DNA from: JAJCYK01 sp965224285
GTDB lineage: Bacteria; Bacteroidota; Bacteroidia; Cytophagales; Cyclobacteriaceae
Length of the DNA: 64,000 bases
Assembly (NCBI GenBank): GCA_965224285.1
Contig: OZ245043.1
Span: forward strand, 620,001-684,000
Direction: 5' to 3'
Of the stretch, positions 8,594-18,065 are shown one piece after another (position 1 is the first letter of the stretch; each line of letters opens with the position of its first letter). The translations under genes were made by a program, and so were the position numbers. A model generated the notes under the pieces. It searched no databases and was not told the origin of the DNA. It was given only the letters and a program-made list of their open reading frames with translations.

Positions 8594-9556
8594 ATGGATA
8601 TCTTTAACAAGCTGGGTGAATTGGCTTTAGGCAGCAGATTAAAACGTTTGAGTGACCAGATTATGAAAGACGGATCGAAGGTTTACCAGAACAATGATAT
8701 CAATTTTGAACCGAAGTGGTTTCCAGTATTTTACCTGTTAAGTGAACATGCCCCGTTGGGGGTGACCGAAATGAGCAAATATCTGGAAGTGTCACATGCC
8801 GCGGTCAGTCAGGTAGCCAGAGAGTTACTGAATCGTAAATTGGTTACCGCCATCCGGGATGAAAATGATGGCCGCAAGAGATTGCTGTCGTTGTCTCCTA
8901 AGGGAAAAGATCTACTGCCCCGCATCCGGGAAATATGGAATGATATAGCCATTGGGATCCATGAGATGCTCAACTCTCATCAGACCAATATTATTGATGC
9001 CATTAGAGAAGTAGAAATGTCATTTTCACATCAATCTTTGGATCAAAGAGTAGCGGCCATAACCCTGCGAAGGTGCCTCGATAGAATTGAGGTCATACCT
9101 TATGATTCATCGTTAAAGAAACATTTCAGGGATCTTAACTATGGCTGGATAACTAAATACTTTGAATTAGAAGGGCTTGATGAGCAAATAATCAATAATC
9201 CAGATGAAGAAATATTGGATAAAGGCGGAAAAATAATATTTGCCAAATTAGAGGGAAAAATTGTGGGCACCTGTGCCTTAATTAAGATTGATGATACTAC
9301 TTATGAATTAGCCAAGATGGCAGTCGATGAAGCATACCAGGGGAGAAAGGTAGGGAAAAAGCTAGGCTTGCATTGTATTAACCTGGCTAAAGAACTTGGC
9401 GCTAAAAAGATTATTTTAGAATCAAATAAAAAATTGAGACCGGCTATCAATTTATATCAGAACCTGGGATTCGTTCCAGTATGTATAGATCACCATAAAT
9501 CCATATATCAACGTGCCAATATCAGCATGCAACTTGAATTAAATGATCAATCATAA
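8594..9556 (+). CDS. bifunctional MarR-family regulator / GNAT acetyltransferase
   Basis: 320 residues. A winged helix occupies about residues 35-110 (PLGVTEMSKYLEVSHAAVSQ, then DENDGRKRLLSLSPKG). A GNAT domain occupies about 175-315, with the acetyl-CoA loop in YQGRKVGKKLG and the closing LYQNLGFVPV. MarR-GNAT fusions are a known architecture, combining DNA binding with N-acetylation of an unknown substrate. It is the first gene of a tight operon: its end overlaps the EamA exporter by 14 bases. A palindrome just upstream suggests autoregulation. Confidence 0.9.
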   Translation: MDIFNKLGELALGSRLKRLSDQIMKDGSKVYQNNDINFEPKWFPVFYLLSEHAPLGVTEMSKYLEVSHAAVSQVARELLNRKLVTAIRDENDGRKRLLSLSPKGKDLLPRIREIWNDIAIGIHEMLNSHQTNIIDAIREVEMSFSHQSLDQRVAAITLRRCLDRIEVIPYDSSLKKHFRDLNYGWITKYFELEGLDEQIINNPDEEILDKGGKIIFAKLEGKIVGTCALIKIDDTTYELAKMAVDEAYQGRKVGKKLGLHCINLAKELGAKKIILESNKKLRPAINLYQNLGFVPVCIDHHKSIYQRANISMQLELNDQS

Positions 9557-10499
9557 AGGTATACTATATGCCGGAGCCGCGGCACTTATGTGGGGATTTT
9601 TGGCGATATTCTTAAAAGTAGCGCTAAACTATGCCTCCCCCATGACCATTGTATGGTTGCGGTTCACTATAGCATTTTCCTTATTGGCAGCCATTTTATA
9701 CCTAAAAGACCGGGAATCACTTAAAATTCTAACCAACCCCCCGGTATTGGCCTTGGTAGCTGCTCTAGGGCTAGCTTTCAATTATATAGGTTATGTAACT
9801 GGTCTGAGCCTTACCACTCCTAGCAATGCCCAAGTGATTATCCAGATTGCCCCCTTACTACTTTCCTTGGTGGGAGTGATCATTTATCGAGAACGTCTTA
9901 CCAAATGGCAAATAGTAGGGTTTCTATTTGCGGTTAGCGGCTTCATAATGTTTTATCAGGATCAAATTTCAAATCTATTGAGCAGTCCGGCCGATTATCG
10001 TACCGGGATATTTTGGGTGATCGGGGCAGCACTGGCCTGGGTGGTATATGCTGCGGTACAAAAACGATTGGTTACGCACCACAAGCCGCAATCCCTCAAC
10101 TTAGTGATTTACCTGTTACCGTCGCTGCTATTATGGCCTGGCGCAGATTTCACATCCATCGTGAATTTTTCCTGGAAAATTTGGTTGCTTATCGGGTTTC
10201 TGGGGTTAAATACTTTATTAGCATATGGAGCAATTGCGGAAGCATTTAAGGTGCTGGATACCAATAAGGTAGGCATAATTGTAACCATAAATCCTTTAAT
10301 CACCATAGCGGCAATGGCAATATTAGCAGGATTTGATGTGGACTGGATTCAGCCTGAAAGAATATCTACTATGGGTATACTTGGCGCACTGCTCATTCTG
10401 ACCGGCGTGATGATAGCGATAACCAGCAGCTCTGTCAGATCAAAACCAGCTTCAAAGAAATTTCCAGCATCTAGAGTAATAGTAAACTTGAAAGAATAG
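9543..10499 (+). CDS. EamA/DMT-family permease
   Basis: 318 residues with ten hydrophobic segments arranged as two EamA halves (about residues 5-140 and 155-290), as in RhaT/YdcZ-type drug/metabolite transporters. It presumably exports a small metabolite across the inner membrane. It overlaps the MarR-GNAT gene by 14 bases and is followed 2 bases later by a DinB-fold gene, so it belongs to the same transcript. The link to an acetyltransferase and an amino-acid decarboxylase suggests export of an amine or modified amino acid, an inference. Confidence 0.88.
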   Translation: MINHKGILYAGAAALMWGFLAIFLKVALNYASPMTIVWLRFTIAFSLLAAILYLKDRESLKILTNPPVLALVAALGLAFNYIGYVTGLSLTTPSNAQVIIQIAPLLLSLVGVIIYRERLTKWQIVGFLFAVSGFIMFYQDQISNLLSSPADYRTGIFWVIGAALAWVVYAAVQKRLVTHHKPQSLNLVIYLLPSLLLWPGADFTSIVNFSWKIWLLIGFLGLNTLLAYGAIAEAFKVLDTNKVGIIVTINPLITIAAMAILAGFDVDWIQPERISTMGILGALLILTGVMIAITSSSVRSKPASKKFPASRVIVNLKE

Positions 10500-10501
10500 T
10501 C

Positions 10502-11017
10502 ATGGAATCTACTCATATCATCAACTCCGATACCTCACTACTAAGAAGCATGCTGGGTGATGCCCTTTATGGCAAGAATTCGCATGTATCACCCGAACGG
10601 GCGCTAGAGGGACTTAGTTGGCAGCAAACCGGCAAGCATGTACCAGGTGCCCCTCATACCATTTGGCAGCAAATCATGCATTTAAACTATTGGCAGGACC
10701 GATTCATCAGCCGTATTGAAGGGATGAAGGTTTTACCAGCCAAAACCAGTGATGACGGCTGGTGCTTCCCACATTCACCCAAGAATGAACACCAATTTCG
10801 CAATGAAGTGGGTAAGCTATTAACTGGGATTAATTATATCGCAGAAATGCTGGAGCATAACCATCGTTGTTTAGGTTCTCAGAAAGGAGACTATCCCCAT
10901 GGTTTCGCAGTAATACAGGCGATGGCATCACATTTAAGTTATCACCTGGGGGAAATTGTATTACTGAGGCGAATGATGGGTGCTTGGCCACCTCCCTCAG
11001 GTGGATATAGTTGGTAA
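10502..11017 (+). CDS. DinB-fold protein (putative metal-dependent thiol transferase or hydrolase)
   Basis: 171 residues with the four-helix DinB pattern. It has a first His in HTIWQQIMHLNYWQ near residue 55 and the closing pair in SHLSYHLGEIVLLRRM, which would form the usual three-His metal site. The DinB superfamily includes bacillithiol transferases and mycothiol-dependent enzymes, but the substrate cannot be read from sequence. It sits two bases after the EamA gene and twelve bases before a second DinB-fold gene. Confidence 0.82.
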   Translation: MESTHIINSDTSLLRSMLGDALYGKNSHVSPERALEGLSWQQTGKHVPGAPHTIWQQIMHLNYWQDRFISRIEGMKVLPAKTSDDGWCFPHSPKNEHQFRNEVGKLLTGINYIAEMLEHNHRCLGSQKGDYPHGFAVIQAMASHLSYHLGEIVLLRRMMGAWPPPSGGYSW

Positions 11018-11029
11018 AAATCTAAAGAT

Positions 11030-11542
11030 ATGATCAAATGGTTTGACAGAAAGTTCGACTTTCAAAACCTCAGCGGTACTCTACCCATGATTTTGGAACG
11101 TTTGTCGGGAACACCCCTGAGATTACGGCAAAAAATTAAGGCAATACCTCCTGAATTATGGACAGTCCGATGGGAAAGCCAGTGGAGCATTCAGGAGCAG
11201 GTAGGACACCTGGGTGATCTGGAATCCCTTTGGGAAAACAGGTTAGGTAATTTTATCAAAGGCCAGGCTTATTTGGATGAAGCTGATCTATCCAATCAAG
11301 CAACTTACGAGGCAAATCATAATCAGCGGAATATGCAAACCTTATTGGATGATTTTGGGCGATCCAGAAAGACGATTTGCACTACTCTGGAGACTTTCGG
11401 TGATAAAGCGGAGCAATGGCAGAGCCGCCACCACAGACTGGATCAACCTATGAGGCCTATCGATCTGGCTTATTTTGTGGCAGAACATGATGACCATCAT
11501 CTGGCCTATATCACTTACCTTTATCAGCAACTTGATAAATAA
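11030..11542 (+). CDS. second DinB-fold protein
   Basis: 170 residues, a paralogous fold rather than a close copy of the preceding protein. The metal-ligand candidates are in WSIQEQVGHLGDLE and AEHDDHHLAYI. Two adjacent DinB genes could form a heterodimer or act in sequential steps. The gene ends two bases before the PLP decarboxylase start, indicating translational coupling. Substrate unknown. Confidence 0.82.
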   Translation: MIKWFDRKFDFQNLSGTLPMILERLSGTPLRLRQKIKAIPPELWTVRWESQWSIQEQVGHLGDLESLWENRLGNFIKGQAYLDEADLSNQATYEANHNQRNMQTLLDDFGRSRKTICTTLETFGDKAEQWQSRHHRLDQPMRPIDLAYFVAEHDDHHLAYITYLYQQLDK

Positions 11543-11544
11543 CT

Positions 11545-13002
11545 ATGAAGGATATTTCTTTAGATGTAGACAGTCAAAGTTTTGAGAAAATACTGAACCG
11601 GGCGGCCAAACTGGTGGCTGACACACACCATAACCTGGAAAATAAGCCGGTATTTAATAAAAAGACCCCCGCCCAGGTCTTGGCCCCGTTTCAGGAGTGC
11701 CTGCCTCAGGAGGCCATGGATCAAGAAAAATTATGGGATTTAATGGAGTCACAGGTGATCGGAAATGCTACCCTGAATTCAGGACCTAATTTCTATTCCT
11801 ATGTGCTGTCACCGGGGAATCAGATGGGACTGGCTGGGGAGTTGATCAGCGGTTTTTTAAATCAAAATGCCAGCAAATGGCACCTAGGACCAGCGGCCTC
11901 TGAAATGGAGAAGGTTGTAATAGGGTGGATTCGAGATTTTATCGGGTACCATCCCGACTCTGGAGGCATTCTGGTCAGCGGTGGGTCTATGGCCAATCTT
12001 ACTTGTCTTACAGTAGCCAGAAATCAACAGGCCAGGGTGGATATCAATCATAAAGGTCTGTATTCTAATAAACCCCTTATGCTATATATGACTGATCAGG
12101 CCCATTATTGTGTGGACAAAGCGATGGCCATTTTAGGGTTGGGCAAAGAACAAATTCGCAGAGTTGCTTGTGATCAGCAGTTACGTATGGACTATAAAGT
12201 ACTGCAGGACATGATTGAACGGGATTTGCAATCCGGATTACAACCCTTTTGCGTGGTGGGATCGGCAGGGACAGTGAATACCGGTGCGGTAGACGCTATG
12301 GAAAGGCTAGCAGATCTTTGCGATCAATACGGATTATGGTTTCATATTGATGCGGCCTATGGCGGACCAGCGGCGGGATTAGAAGCATATAAAGAACTGT
12401 TCCAGGGTTTGGATCGGGCAGATTCACTGGCCCTGGATCCCCACAAATGGCTATATGTACCTCTGGAAGCTGGTTGTGCTCTGTTTAAGGATCCGGAACA
12501 ACTAAAAGAAACCTTTAGTCTGGTTCCGGATTATCTCAAAGTAGATCGTGACGCTGATGTAGGCCGTACTGATTTTATGGAATACGGCCCCCAACTCACC
12601 CGAAGTTTTCGAGCCTTAAAGATCTGGGTAACCTTTAAAGCTTATGGAGCCAGAAGATTAAAAGAGAATATTCTAAATGACATTAATAAAGTCCAATATC
12701 TAGATCAGAAGCTGCAAGAGAATTCTCAGTTTGAAATTCTATCACCGGCACAGCTATCAATTCTTTGCTTTCGCTGGAATCCGGAACCGGGTACTTTTAC
12801 GGAAACCCAACTAGACGCCATGAACGTCCAACTATTACATGCTTTGGAAAAGGACGGACGGGTTTTTATTACCGGTACCCGGATCAAGGGTAAAATCGCC
12901 TTGCGAGTTTGTATTGTTAATCACCGTACCCAACAACGGCATCTGGATAAGTTAGTGTCTATTTTAGATACTCTTACCGAAGAAATTTCAGTGGCTGGTT
13001 AG
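11545..13002 (+). CDS. PLP-dependent group II amino-acid decarboxylase
   Basis: 485 residues, the usual length of aromatic-L-amino-acid/glutamate decarboxylase-like enzymes. Motifs: GILVSGGSMANLT in the PLP phosphate region, HIDAAYGGPA with the pyridine-N-binding Asp, and the cofactor lysine Lys301 in DPHKWLYVP. It would decarboxylate an aromatic or acidic amino acid to an amine in the cytoplasm; the exact substrate is not decided by these motifs. Last gene of the MarR-GNAT operon, two bases after the second DinB gene. Confidence 0.92.
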   Translation: MKDISLDVDSQSFEKILNRAAKLVADTHHNLENKPVFNKKTPAQVLAPFQECLPQEAMDQEKLWDLMESQVIGNATLNSGPNFYSYVLSPGNQMGLAGELISGFLNQNASKWHLGPAASEMEKVVIGWIRDFIGYHPDSGGILVSGGSMANLTCLTVARNQQARVDINHKGLYSNKPLMLYMTDQAHYCVDKAMAILGLGKEQIRRVACDQQLRMDYKVLQDMIERDLQSGLQPFCVVGSAGTVNTGAVDAMERLADLCDQYGLWFHIDAAYGGPAAGLEAYKELFQGLDRADSLALDPHKWLYVPLEAGCALFKDPEQLKETFSLVPDYLKVDRDADVGRTDFMEYGPQLTRSFRALKIWVTFKAYGARRLKENILNDINKVQYLDQKLQENSQFEILSPAQLSILCFRWNPEPGTFTETQLDAMNVQLLHALEKDGRVFITGTRIKGKIALRVCIVNHRTQQRHLDKLVSILDTLTEEISVAG

Positions 13003-13155
13003 GACTCAAATGGCACCAAGGATTGTGGTGGTAGTAGAAACTACTAGTTATAATCAGAGCCAGGTCGCCCTCGGTAGGTAAGTTTAACAATATTGTCCTG
13101 CACCGGTGGTAACATCCGATACAACCTATTATTTAGACGTGTTACCTACTACTAA

Positions 13156-13476
13156 TTATTCACCTAAAGCAATATGGTATTTCTCAAACCTATAAGCCCC
13201 GCTTCTTCGTTTAGTAGTGTGTGCTAATTGCCCTTGTTGGTCATATATATGCAAAACGATATCTGGACCACCTTCGGTAAATGATTCCACTACATTCTTT
13301 ACAAATTGCTCTTTGCGGTAAAGAATAGTAAAACTTCCATCGTGGGAGGTTTCACCTTGGCCTAAAAAATCATCCTCCGAGGTTAAATCCACATCAAAAG
13401 CACGGACCGATAACCCGGATAGGGGTTCACCACTACCAGTAGTAATAGTGCCGGAAATCAAATAAGAATCAGACAT
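13156..13476 (-). CDS. small transthyretin / carboxypeptidase-regulatory-like beta-sandwich protein
   Basis: 106 residues without a signal peptide. It opens with YLISGTITTGSGEPLSGLSVRAFDVD, followed by GETSHDGSFTILY and VLHIYDQQGQLAHTT, the strand order of a prealbumin-like or CarboxypepD_reg-type domain. Such isolated domains occur as binding modules. It stands alone on the minus strand between the PLP decarboxylase and the response regulator. Function unknown. Confidence 0.65.
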   Translation of the reverse strand: MSDSYLISGTITTGSGEPLSGLSVRAFDVDLTSEDDFLGQGETSHDGSFTILYRKEQFVKNVVESFTEGGPDIVLHIYDQQGQLAHTTKRRSGAYRFEKYHIALGE

Positions 13477-13581
13477 AAAGTATTATACCTTTAACGCTGC
13501 TAAAGGTACGGATTATTTCAGATTTGCCTAAAATTCAATATCACTATGGAAATTCTTCAAATTATCTTCAAAAATCTCCAT

Positions 13582-13589
13582 TACCTTTG
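13582..13589 (+). promoter_or_regulatory. Bacteroidota-type -7 promoter element
   Basis: TACCTTTG fits the TAnnTTTG consensus of the primary sigma factor in Bacteroidota and lies 5 bases before the likely ATG of the response regulator, implying a leaderless or very short-leader mRNA. No convincing -33 TTG was found at the usual distance. Confidence 0.35.
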
Positions 13590-13594
13590 TGATA

Positions 13595-14275
13595 ATGAAA
13601 GTGTTAGTGGTTGAAGATCATAAGGAGTTGGCCTCCAACGTCCACACATATCTGGAACAACAGGGGTATGTCTGTGAATTAGCTCCGAATTGTATTGAGG
13701 CCCGTAATAAACTTGCAGGATTCAATTACGATGCTGTAGTATTGGATTTAATGCTGCCAGACGGAGATGGTCTGGATATCCTCCAATGGATAAAAGTAAA
13801 TTTCTCCGATGTGGGGGTACTGATCCTTTCGGCGAAAAATGCCATTTCAGATAAAGTTAAAGGTTTGGAGTTGGGTGCGGATGACTATCTGGCCAAGCCA
13901 TTTCATTTTTCGGAGTTAAATGCCCGGCTCAAAGCCCTGTACAGACGACGCCAACTGCGAGGGAGTAATATAATCCAGTGTATGGATATCCGAATCAATA
14001 CTGAGACCATGGAAGTGTGGGTTAAGGATGAATCGATCTCATTGACTAAAAAAGAGTATGAACTTCTGCTGTATTTGATCGTCAACAAAAATCGAGTGCT
14101 GACCAAGCAATCCATCGCAGAGCACCTGTGGGGTGATTATATTGATGCCATGGATTCTTTTGACTTCGTCTACCAACATATTAAAAACTTGCGGAAAAAA
14201 GTTACCCAAGCCGGTGGGGATGACAGCATTCAAACCATGTACGGATCAGGCTATAAAATGGTAGTTTCGGAATGA
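13595..14275 (+). CDS. OmpR/PhoB-family response regulator
   Basis: 226 residues from the ATG giving MKVLVVEDH; a GTG two codons upstream is also possible. The receiver domain has acidic pocket Glu7/Asp8, phospho-acceptor Asp51 (VVLDLMLPDGDG), Ser79 and Lys101 (AKPF). The C-terminal winged helix covers about residues 125-222 (LTKKEYELLLYLIVNKNRV, GSGYKMV). The stop overlaps the kinase start (ATGA), so this is the partner regulator of the next gene. The outer-membrane barrel just downstream is the obvious candidate target. Confidence 0.95.
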   Translation: MKVLVVEDHKELASNVHTYLEQQGYVCELAPNCIEARNKLAGFNYDAVVLDLMLPDGDGLDILQWIKVNFSDVGVLILSAKNAISDKVKGLELGADDYLAKPFHFSELNARLKALYRRRQLRGSNIIQCMDIRINTETMEVWVKDESISLTKKEYELLLYLIVNKNRVLTKQSIAEHLWGDYIDAMDSFDFVYQHIKNLRKKVTQAGGDDSIQTMYGSGYKMVVSE

Positions 14276-15534
14276 AGCTGATCTATAAGTTCATCCTGTG
14301 GTACCTGCTTATTTCCCTGGGGGTTTTTGTGGTAGGTGGTGTCATGACCTATCAAATCGTAAAAAAGGAAATTGACCTGGAACAGGAACGATTTTTGGAG
14401 GAGCGTTTGACTTTTGTTAACCGTATGGTGGAGAACCGCAAGCCGGATAAAATTCTTATTAGGGATAAAATCAGGATAGAACCACTAGCCGCTGGCACTC
14501 AGGAAACGGAAATCAAATACTCCGATACCCTGGTGATGCACAGCACTTTGGAACGGATGGAACCTCATACAAAACTTGAAGTGGTGAAAATTATTCAAGG
14601 CCGGCCTTACAAAATTTCTTTGTACGATGTAATTGTGGAGCAGGATGACATCGTGGAAAGTGTGAGGGAGTCTATGATAAAGGTATACTTGCTGCTGGTA
14701 GGGGCAATATTATTATTAGGAGCATTTGCCGGCATGTATTTGCTCAAACCATTTAACCAAACCCTAAATAGCATCCAAAATTTCTACCTTGACGATGGGA
14801 AACCAATAAGTAACCCAGAACATACTGGTACTCTTGAGTTCGATAAACTCAACAAATTCCTGGGAGAAATGACCGCCAAGATCCAGTCGGACTACAATTC
14901 ACTAAAGGAATTTTCCGAAAATGCTTCACACGAGATGCAAACTCCACTGGCTAATGCTATTGGTAAACTGGAATTACTGTTGGACAACAATAGCCTCTCC
15001 GAAAATGAGTCCGTTAAAATATTGGCCGCTTTGGATTCCCTGAAACACCTTAGCAAAATGAGCCACTCGCTGGGATTGATTACAAAAATTCAAAATAGAG
15101 AGTTCAGAAATATTGAACCTCTTGATTTTTCAGAAATTGTAAACCAAGCCCTGCAAAATTTCCAGGAGCTGATTGAACTAAAATCACTTTGCCTGGAAAC
15201 CCGGATAGAGCCTGGGGTAACCGTAACCATGGATCCATATTTGGCCACTATTCTGATCAATAATTTGATGAGTAATGCCATTCGCCACAATTATGAGAAG
15301 GGAAAAATCCGAACAAAATTGGATCAAAACGGTTTTGTAATATGTAACACAGGAAAAGTGCCTGAATCAGAACCAGAGCTGATGTTCGAACGATTTAAGA
15401 AGGATTGTCAAAGTCAGGAAGGAATGGGGTTAGGTCTTGCCATCGTAAAGAAAATATGCGATATCAGTGGGTTTGGCCTCACTTATAGTTATGAAATAGG
15501 CGAACATCGATTGGAAATGAATTTTAAAAATTGA
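14272..15534 (+). CDS. sensor histidine kinase
   Basis: 420 residues. Two membrane segments (about residues 9-28 and 140-160) bracket a periplasmic sensor region of ~110 residues. The H-box SENASHEMQTPLANAIGKLE carries His220. The ATP-binding domain has N-box NNLMSNAIRHN, a modified G1 box (VICNTGKVPE, where DxGxG is usual) and GMGLGLAIVKKI. It overlaps the response-regulator gene by 4 bases. The signal sensed is not evident. The weakened G1 box is notable but common in this class in Bacteroidota. Confidence 0.93.
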   Translation: MKLIYKFILWYLLISLGVFVVGGVMTYQIVKKEIDLEQERFLEERLTFVNRMVENRKPDKILIRDKIRIEPLAAGTQETEIKYSDTLVMHSTLERMEPHTKLEVVKIIQGRPYKISLYDVIVEQDDIVESVRESMIKVYLLLVGAILLLGAFAGMYLLKPFNQTLNSIQNFYLDDGKPISNPEHTGTLEFDKLNKFLGEMTAKIQSDYNSLKEFSENASHEMQTPLANAIGKLELLLDNNSLSENESVKILAALDSLKHLSKMSHSLGLITKIQNREFRNIEPLDFSEIVNQALQNFQELIELKSLCLETRIEPGVTVTMDPYLATILINNLMSNAIRHNYEKGKIRTKLDQNGFVICNTGKVPESEPELMFERFKKDCQSQEGMGLGLAIVKKICDISGFGLTYSYEIGEHRLEMNFKN

Positions 15535-15611
15535 AAACTTCAAAATTAACTCAGAATTCATACCAAATTACTTCAATCGTCCGAAGGATTTTTAGGGTAA
15601 AATTAAATGTG

Positions 15612-18065
15612 ATGAATAAAATTTTTTTGTTGGTAACTACCTGCTGCTCTTTGTCCCTTATGGCTCAGCGGCCCCAAGGCGCTTCCGGACAGGGTCAGGA
15701 TTCTCCTTTTAAAGTCCAAGGAGTAGTACAAGACGGTGATAGTAACGAACCTTTGGAGTACGTCAGCGCGGTACTTTTAAACAATGCAGATAGTTCCATT
15801 GTCAGTGGGTCTATTACCGATGTCAATGGTAAGTTTGTAATAACAGGTCGCCCCGGAAATTTCATTCTACAAATTCAATATGTAGGCTATCACGATAAAT
15901 TTATCAGCGGTATACATTTAAACCGCCAGAACCTCACCAAAGATCTGGGTGCTGTTTCCATAAGCGCCAATGTGGGGATATTGGATGAGGTAGTGGTGCA
16001 AGGGGAGAAAAGCAGCCTTATCATGACCCTGGATAAAAGGGTTTTCAATGTGGGAAAAGATCTGAGTAATACCGGTGGCACCGCAGCCGATATATTGGAT
16101 AACATCCCCTCTGTAGCAGTGGATGTAGAAGGCAATATAAGCCTTCGTGGAAGTGATAACGTGAGGATCTTAATAGATGGCAAGCCTTCGGGGTTGGTGG
16201 GGATAAGCAGTAATGATGCCTTGCGCCAATTACAAGGAAATATGGTGGAGAGAGTAGAGGTGGTGACCAACCCCAGTGCCCGGTATGATGCAGAAGGATT
16301 GGCTGGCATCATCAATATAATCTTGAAGAAGGAAAATCGCGAGGGTGTAAATGGTTCATTTAACCTTACCGCTGGCCATCCCGATAACTATGGGCTTAGT
16401 TTCAACTTAAATTACCGTAAAAAATGGGTGAATCTTTTCGCTAATTATGGGATTGACTATCGTAAAAATCCAGGTGGAGGCTCCAACCGTCAGTCATTTT
16501 TTAGCCAGGACACTACCTATTTTACTAATTTGGAACGCGATCATATAAGGGGTGGTTGGTCCAACAGCATACGTTTTGGTTCGGACTTCTTTTTGAATGA
16601 TCATAATACCATTACGGTAGCGGCGCTTTACAGGATTTCGGATGAGGACAATGAATCCACATTACTGTATAATGACTTTGATGAGGATTTTGATCCACTA
16701 TTTGTCACTGATCGACGTGACAATGAAACTGAGATAGATCGAAACGAGGAATACTCTATCAATTATAGCCGAACCTTTGCTAAGAAAGGACAAAAACTAA
16801 CCTTCGATATTCAATACCGTGATAATGACGAGGAGGAAAACTCAAATCTGATCGAGCAAACCTTTGTGGTAAGCGAAGGAATTACTGAGCCTGATCTCTT
16901 GCAGCGTTCTTCTAATAACGAATTCGACCGGGGATGGCTATTTCAAGGGGATTATGTTCACCCATTCGGAGAAAAGGGTAAAGTAGAAGCGGGCTTCCGC
17001 AATACTATCCGCAGGATCGGCAATGACTATCTGGTGGAAGAGCTGGACGAAAATGGAGTTTGGCAAAACCTGGTTAACTTCTCCAACAATTTCGATTATG
17101 ATGAAAATATCTATGCAGCCTACGCTATTGTGGGTAATAAAATAAATAGATTTTCATATCAGGGTGGCCTCCGAATGGAAATTACCGATCTAACCACTGC
17201 ATTGGAACAAACCAACGAAGTCAATCATAAGCAATACACTGATTTTTTCCCATCTGTGCATTTTACATATGACCTGAAGGAGGAAAAGTCATTACAGGCC
17301 AGTTATAGTCGTCGCATAAGACGACCCAGGTTTTGGAGCTTGAATCCATTCTTTAGTTTCAGCGATGCGCGAAACATTCGCACCGGCAATCCTGACCTGG
17401 ACCCGGAATACACTGACTCCTATGAAGTTGGTATTTTACACAACTGGGAAAATGCTTCGCTGTTTTACAGCGCCTACTACCGTTATGGTACCGGTATCAT
17501 CAGTCGGATCACCACGGTAGAAGACGGAATTACTTTTAGCGCACCGCAAAATCTGGGCACTGAAGACGCCTTTGGGATTGAGGTAACCTATAGCAATGAG
17601 TTCACTCCATGGTGGCGGGTAAACGGCAGCACCAATTTTTATCGACAGGTGACTGAAGGTAAAGCCCAGGGAGAAGACCTATCCGCCGAAACTACTACTT
17701 TATCCACTCGTATCATGTCACGTATGACCATTAAAAAAACTTTGGACTTTCAAACCACACTAAGCTACCGGGCTCCTCAACAAATACCTCAGGGAGAAAG
17801 GAAATCCTTATTCGTAGCCGACCTGGGATTGAGCAGGGATATTATGTCCGGAAATGGTACCCTCACTTTTACCGTAAGAGATCTGTTCAATACCAGAAAA
17901 TGGCGCTCTGAAACTTTCGGCAGCAATTTTACTGCCGATTCTGAATTTCAGTGGCGTAGCAGGTCTGCTTTGCTATCATTCACTTATCGACTTAATCAGA
18001 AAAAGAGAAATAGCCGGAATCGAAATCAGGGCGATTTCGACGGGGGAGAGGACATGGAATTTTAA
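15612..18065 (+). CDS. TonB-dependent-receptor-like outer-membrane barrel (OMP_b-brl_3 type)
   Basis: The start is placed at ATG 15612, where MNKIFLLVTTCCSLSLMAQ makes a clean signal peptide. An in-frame TTG at 15531, overlapping the kinase, is unlikely. After the signal come a CarboxypepD_reg-like domain (VQGVVQDGDSNEPLEYV, YVGYHD), a plug-like domain (ILDNIPSVAVDVEGNISLRG, RILIDGKPSG) and a long barrel. The last residues (SALLSFTYRLNQ, then a basic and acidic tail) are unusual in extending beyond the barrel. It is probably regulated by the two-component pair directly upstream; the cargo is unknown. Confidence 0.87.
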   Translation: MNKIFLLVTTCCSLSLMAQRPQGASGQGQDSPFKVQGVVQDGDSNEPLEYVSAVLLNNADSSIVSGSITDVNGKFVITGRPGNFILQIQYVGYHDKFISGIHLNRQNLTKDLGAVSISANVGILDEVVVQGEKSSLIMTLDKRVFNVGKDLSNTGGTAADILDNIPSVAVDVEGNISLRGSDNVRILIDGKPSGLVGISSNDALRQLQGNMVERVEVVTNPSARYDAEGLAGIINIILKKENREGVNGSFNLTAGHPDNYGLSFNLNYRKKWVNLFANYGIDYRKNPGGGSNRQSFFSQDTTYFTNLERDHIRGGWSNSIRFGSDFFLNDHNTITVAALYRISDEDNESTLLYNDFDEDFDPLFVTDRRDNETEIDRNEEYSINYSRTFAKKGQKLTFDIQYRDNDEEENSNLIEQTFVVSEGITEPDLLQRSSNNEFDRGWLFQGDYVHPFGEKGKVEAGFRNTIRRIGNDYLVEELDENGVWQNLVNFSNNFDYDENIYAAYAIVGNKINRFSYQGGLRMEITDLTTALEQTNEVNHKQYTDFFPSVHFTYDLKEEKSLQASYSRRIRRPRFWSLNPFFSFSDARNIRTGNPDLDPEYTDSYEVGILHNWENASLFYSAYYRYGTGIISRITTVEDGITFSAPQNLGTEDAFGIEVTYSNEFTPWWRVNGSTNFYRQVTEGKAQGEDLSAETTTLSTRIMSRMTIKKTLDFQTTLSYRAPQQIPQGERKSLFVADLGLSRDIMSGNGTLTFTVRDLFNTRKWRSETFGSNFTADSEFQWRSRSALLSFTYRLNQKKRNSRNRNQGDFDGGEDMEF

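Noticed and set aside
15890..16315. Antisense open frame of 141 codons inside the outer-membrane barrel gene
   Set aside because: The sense frame has clear domains; the antisense one has no homology-like pattern or promoter.
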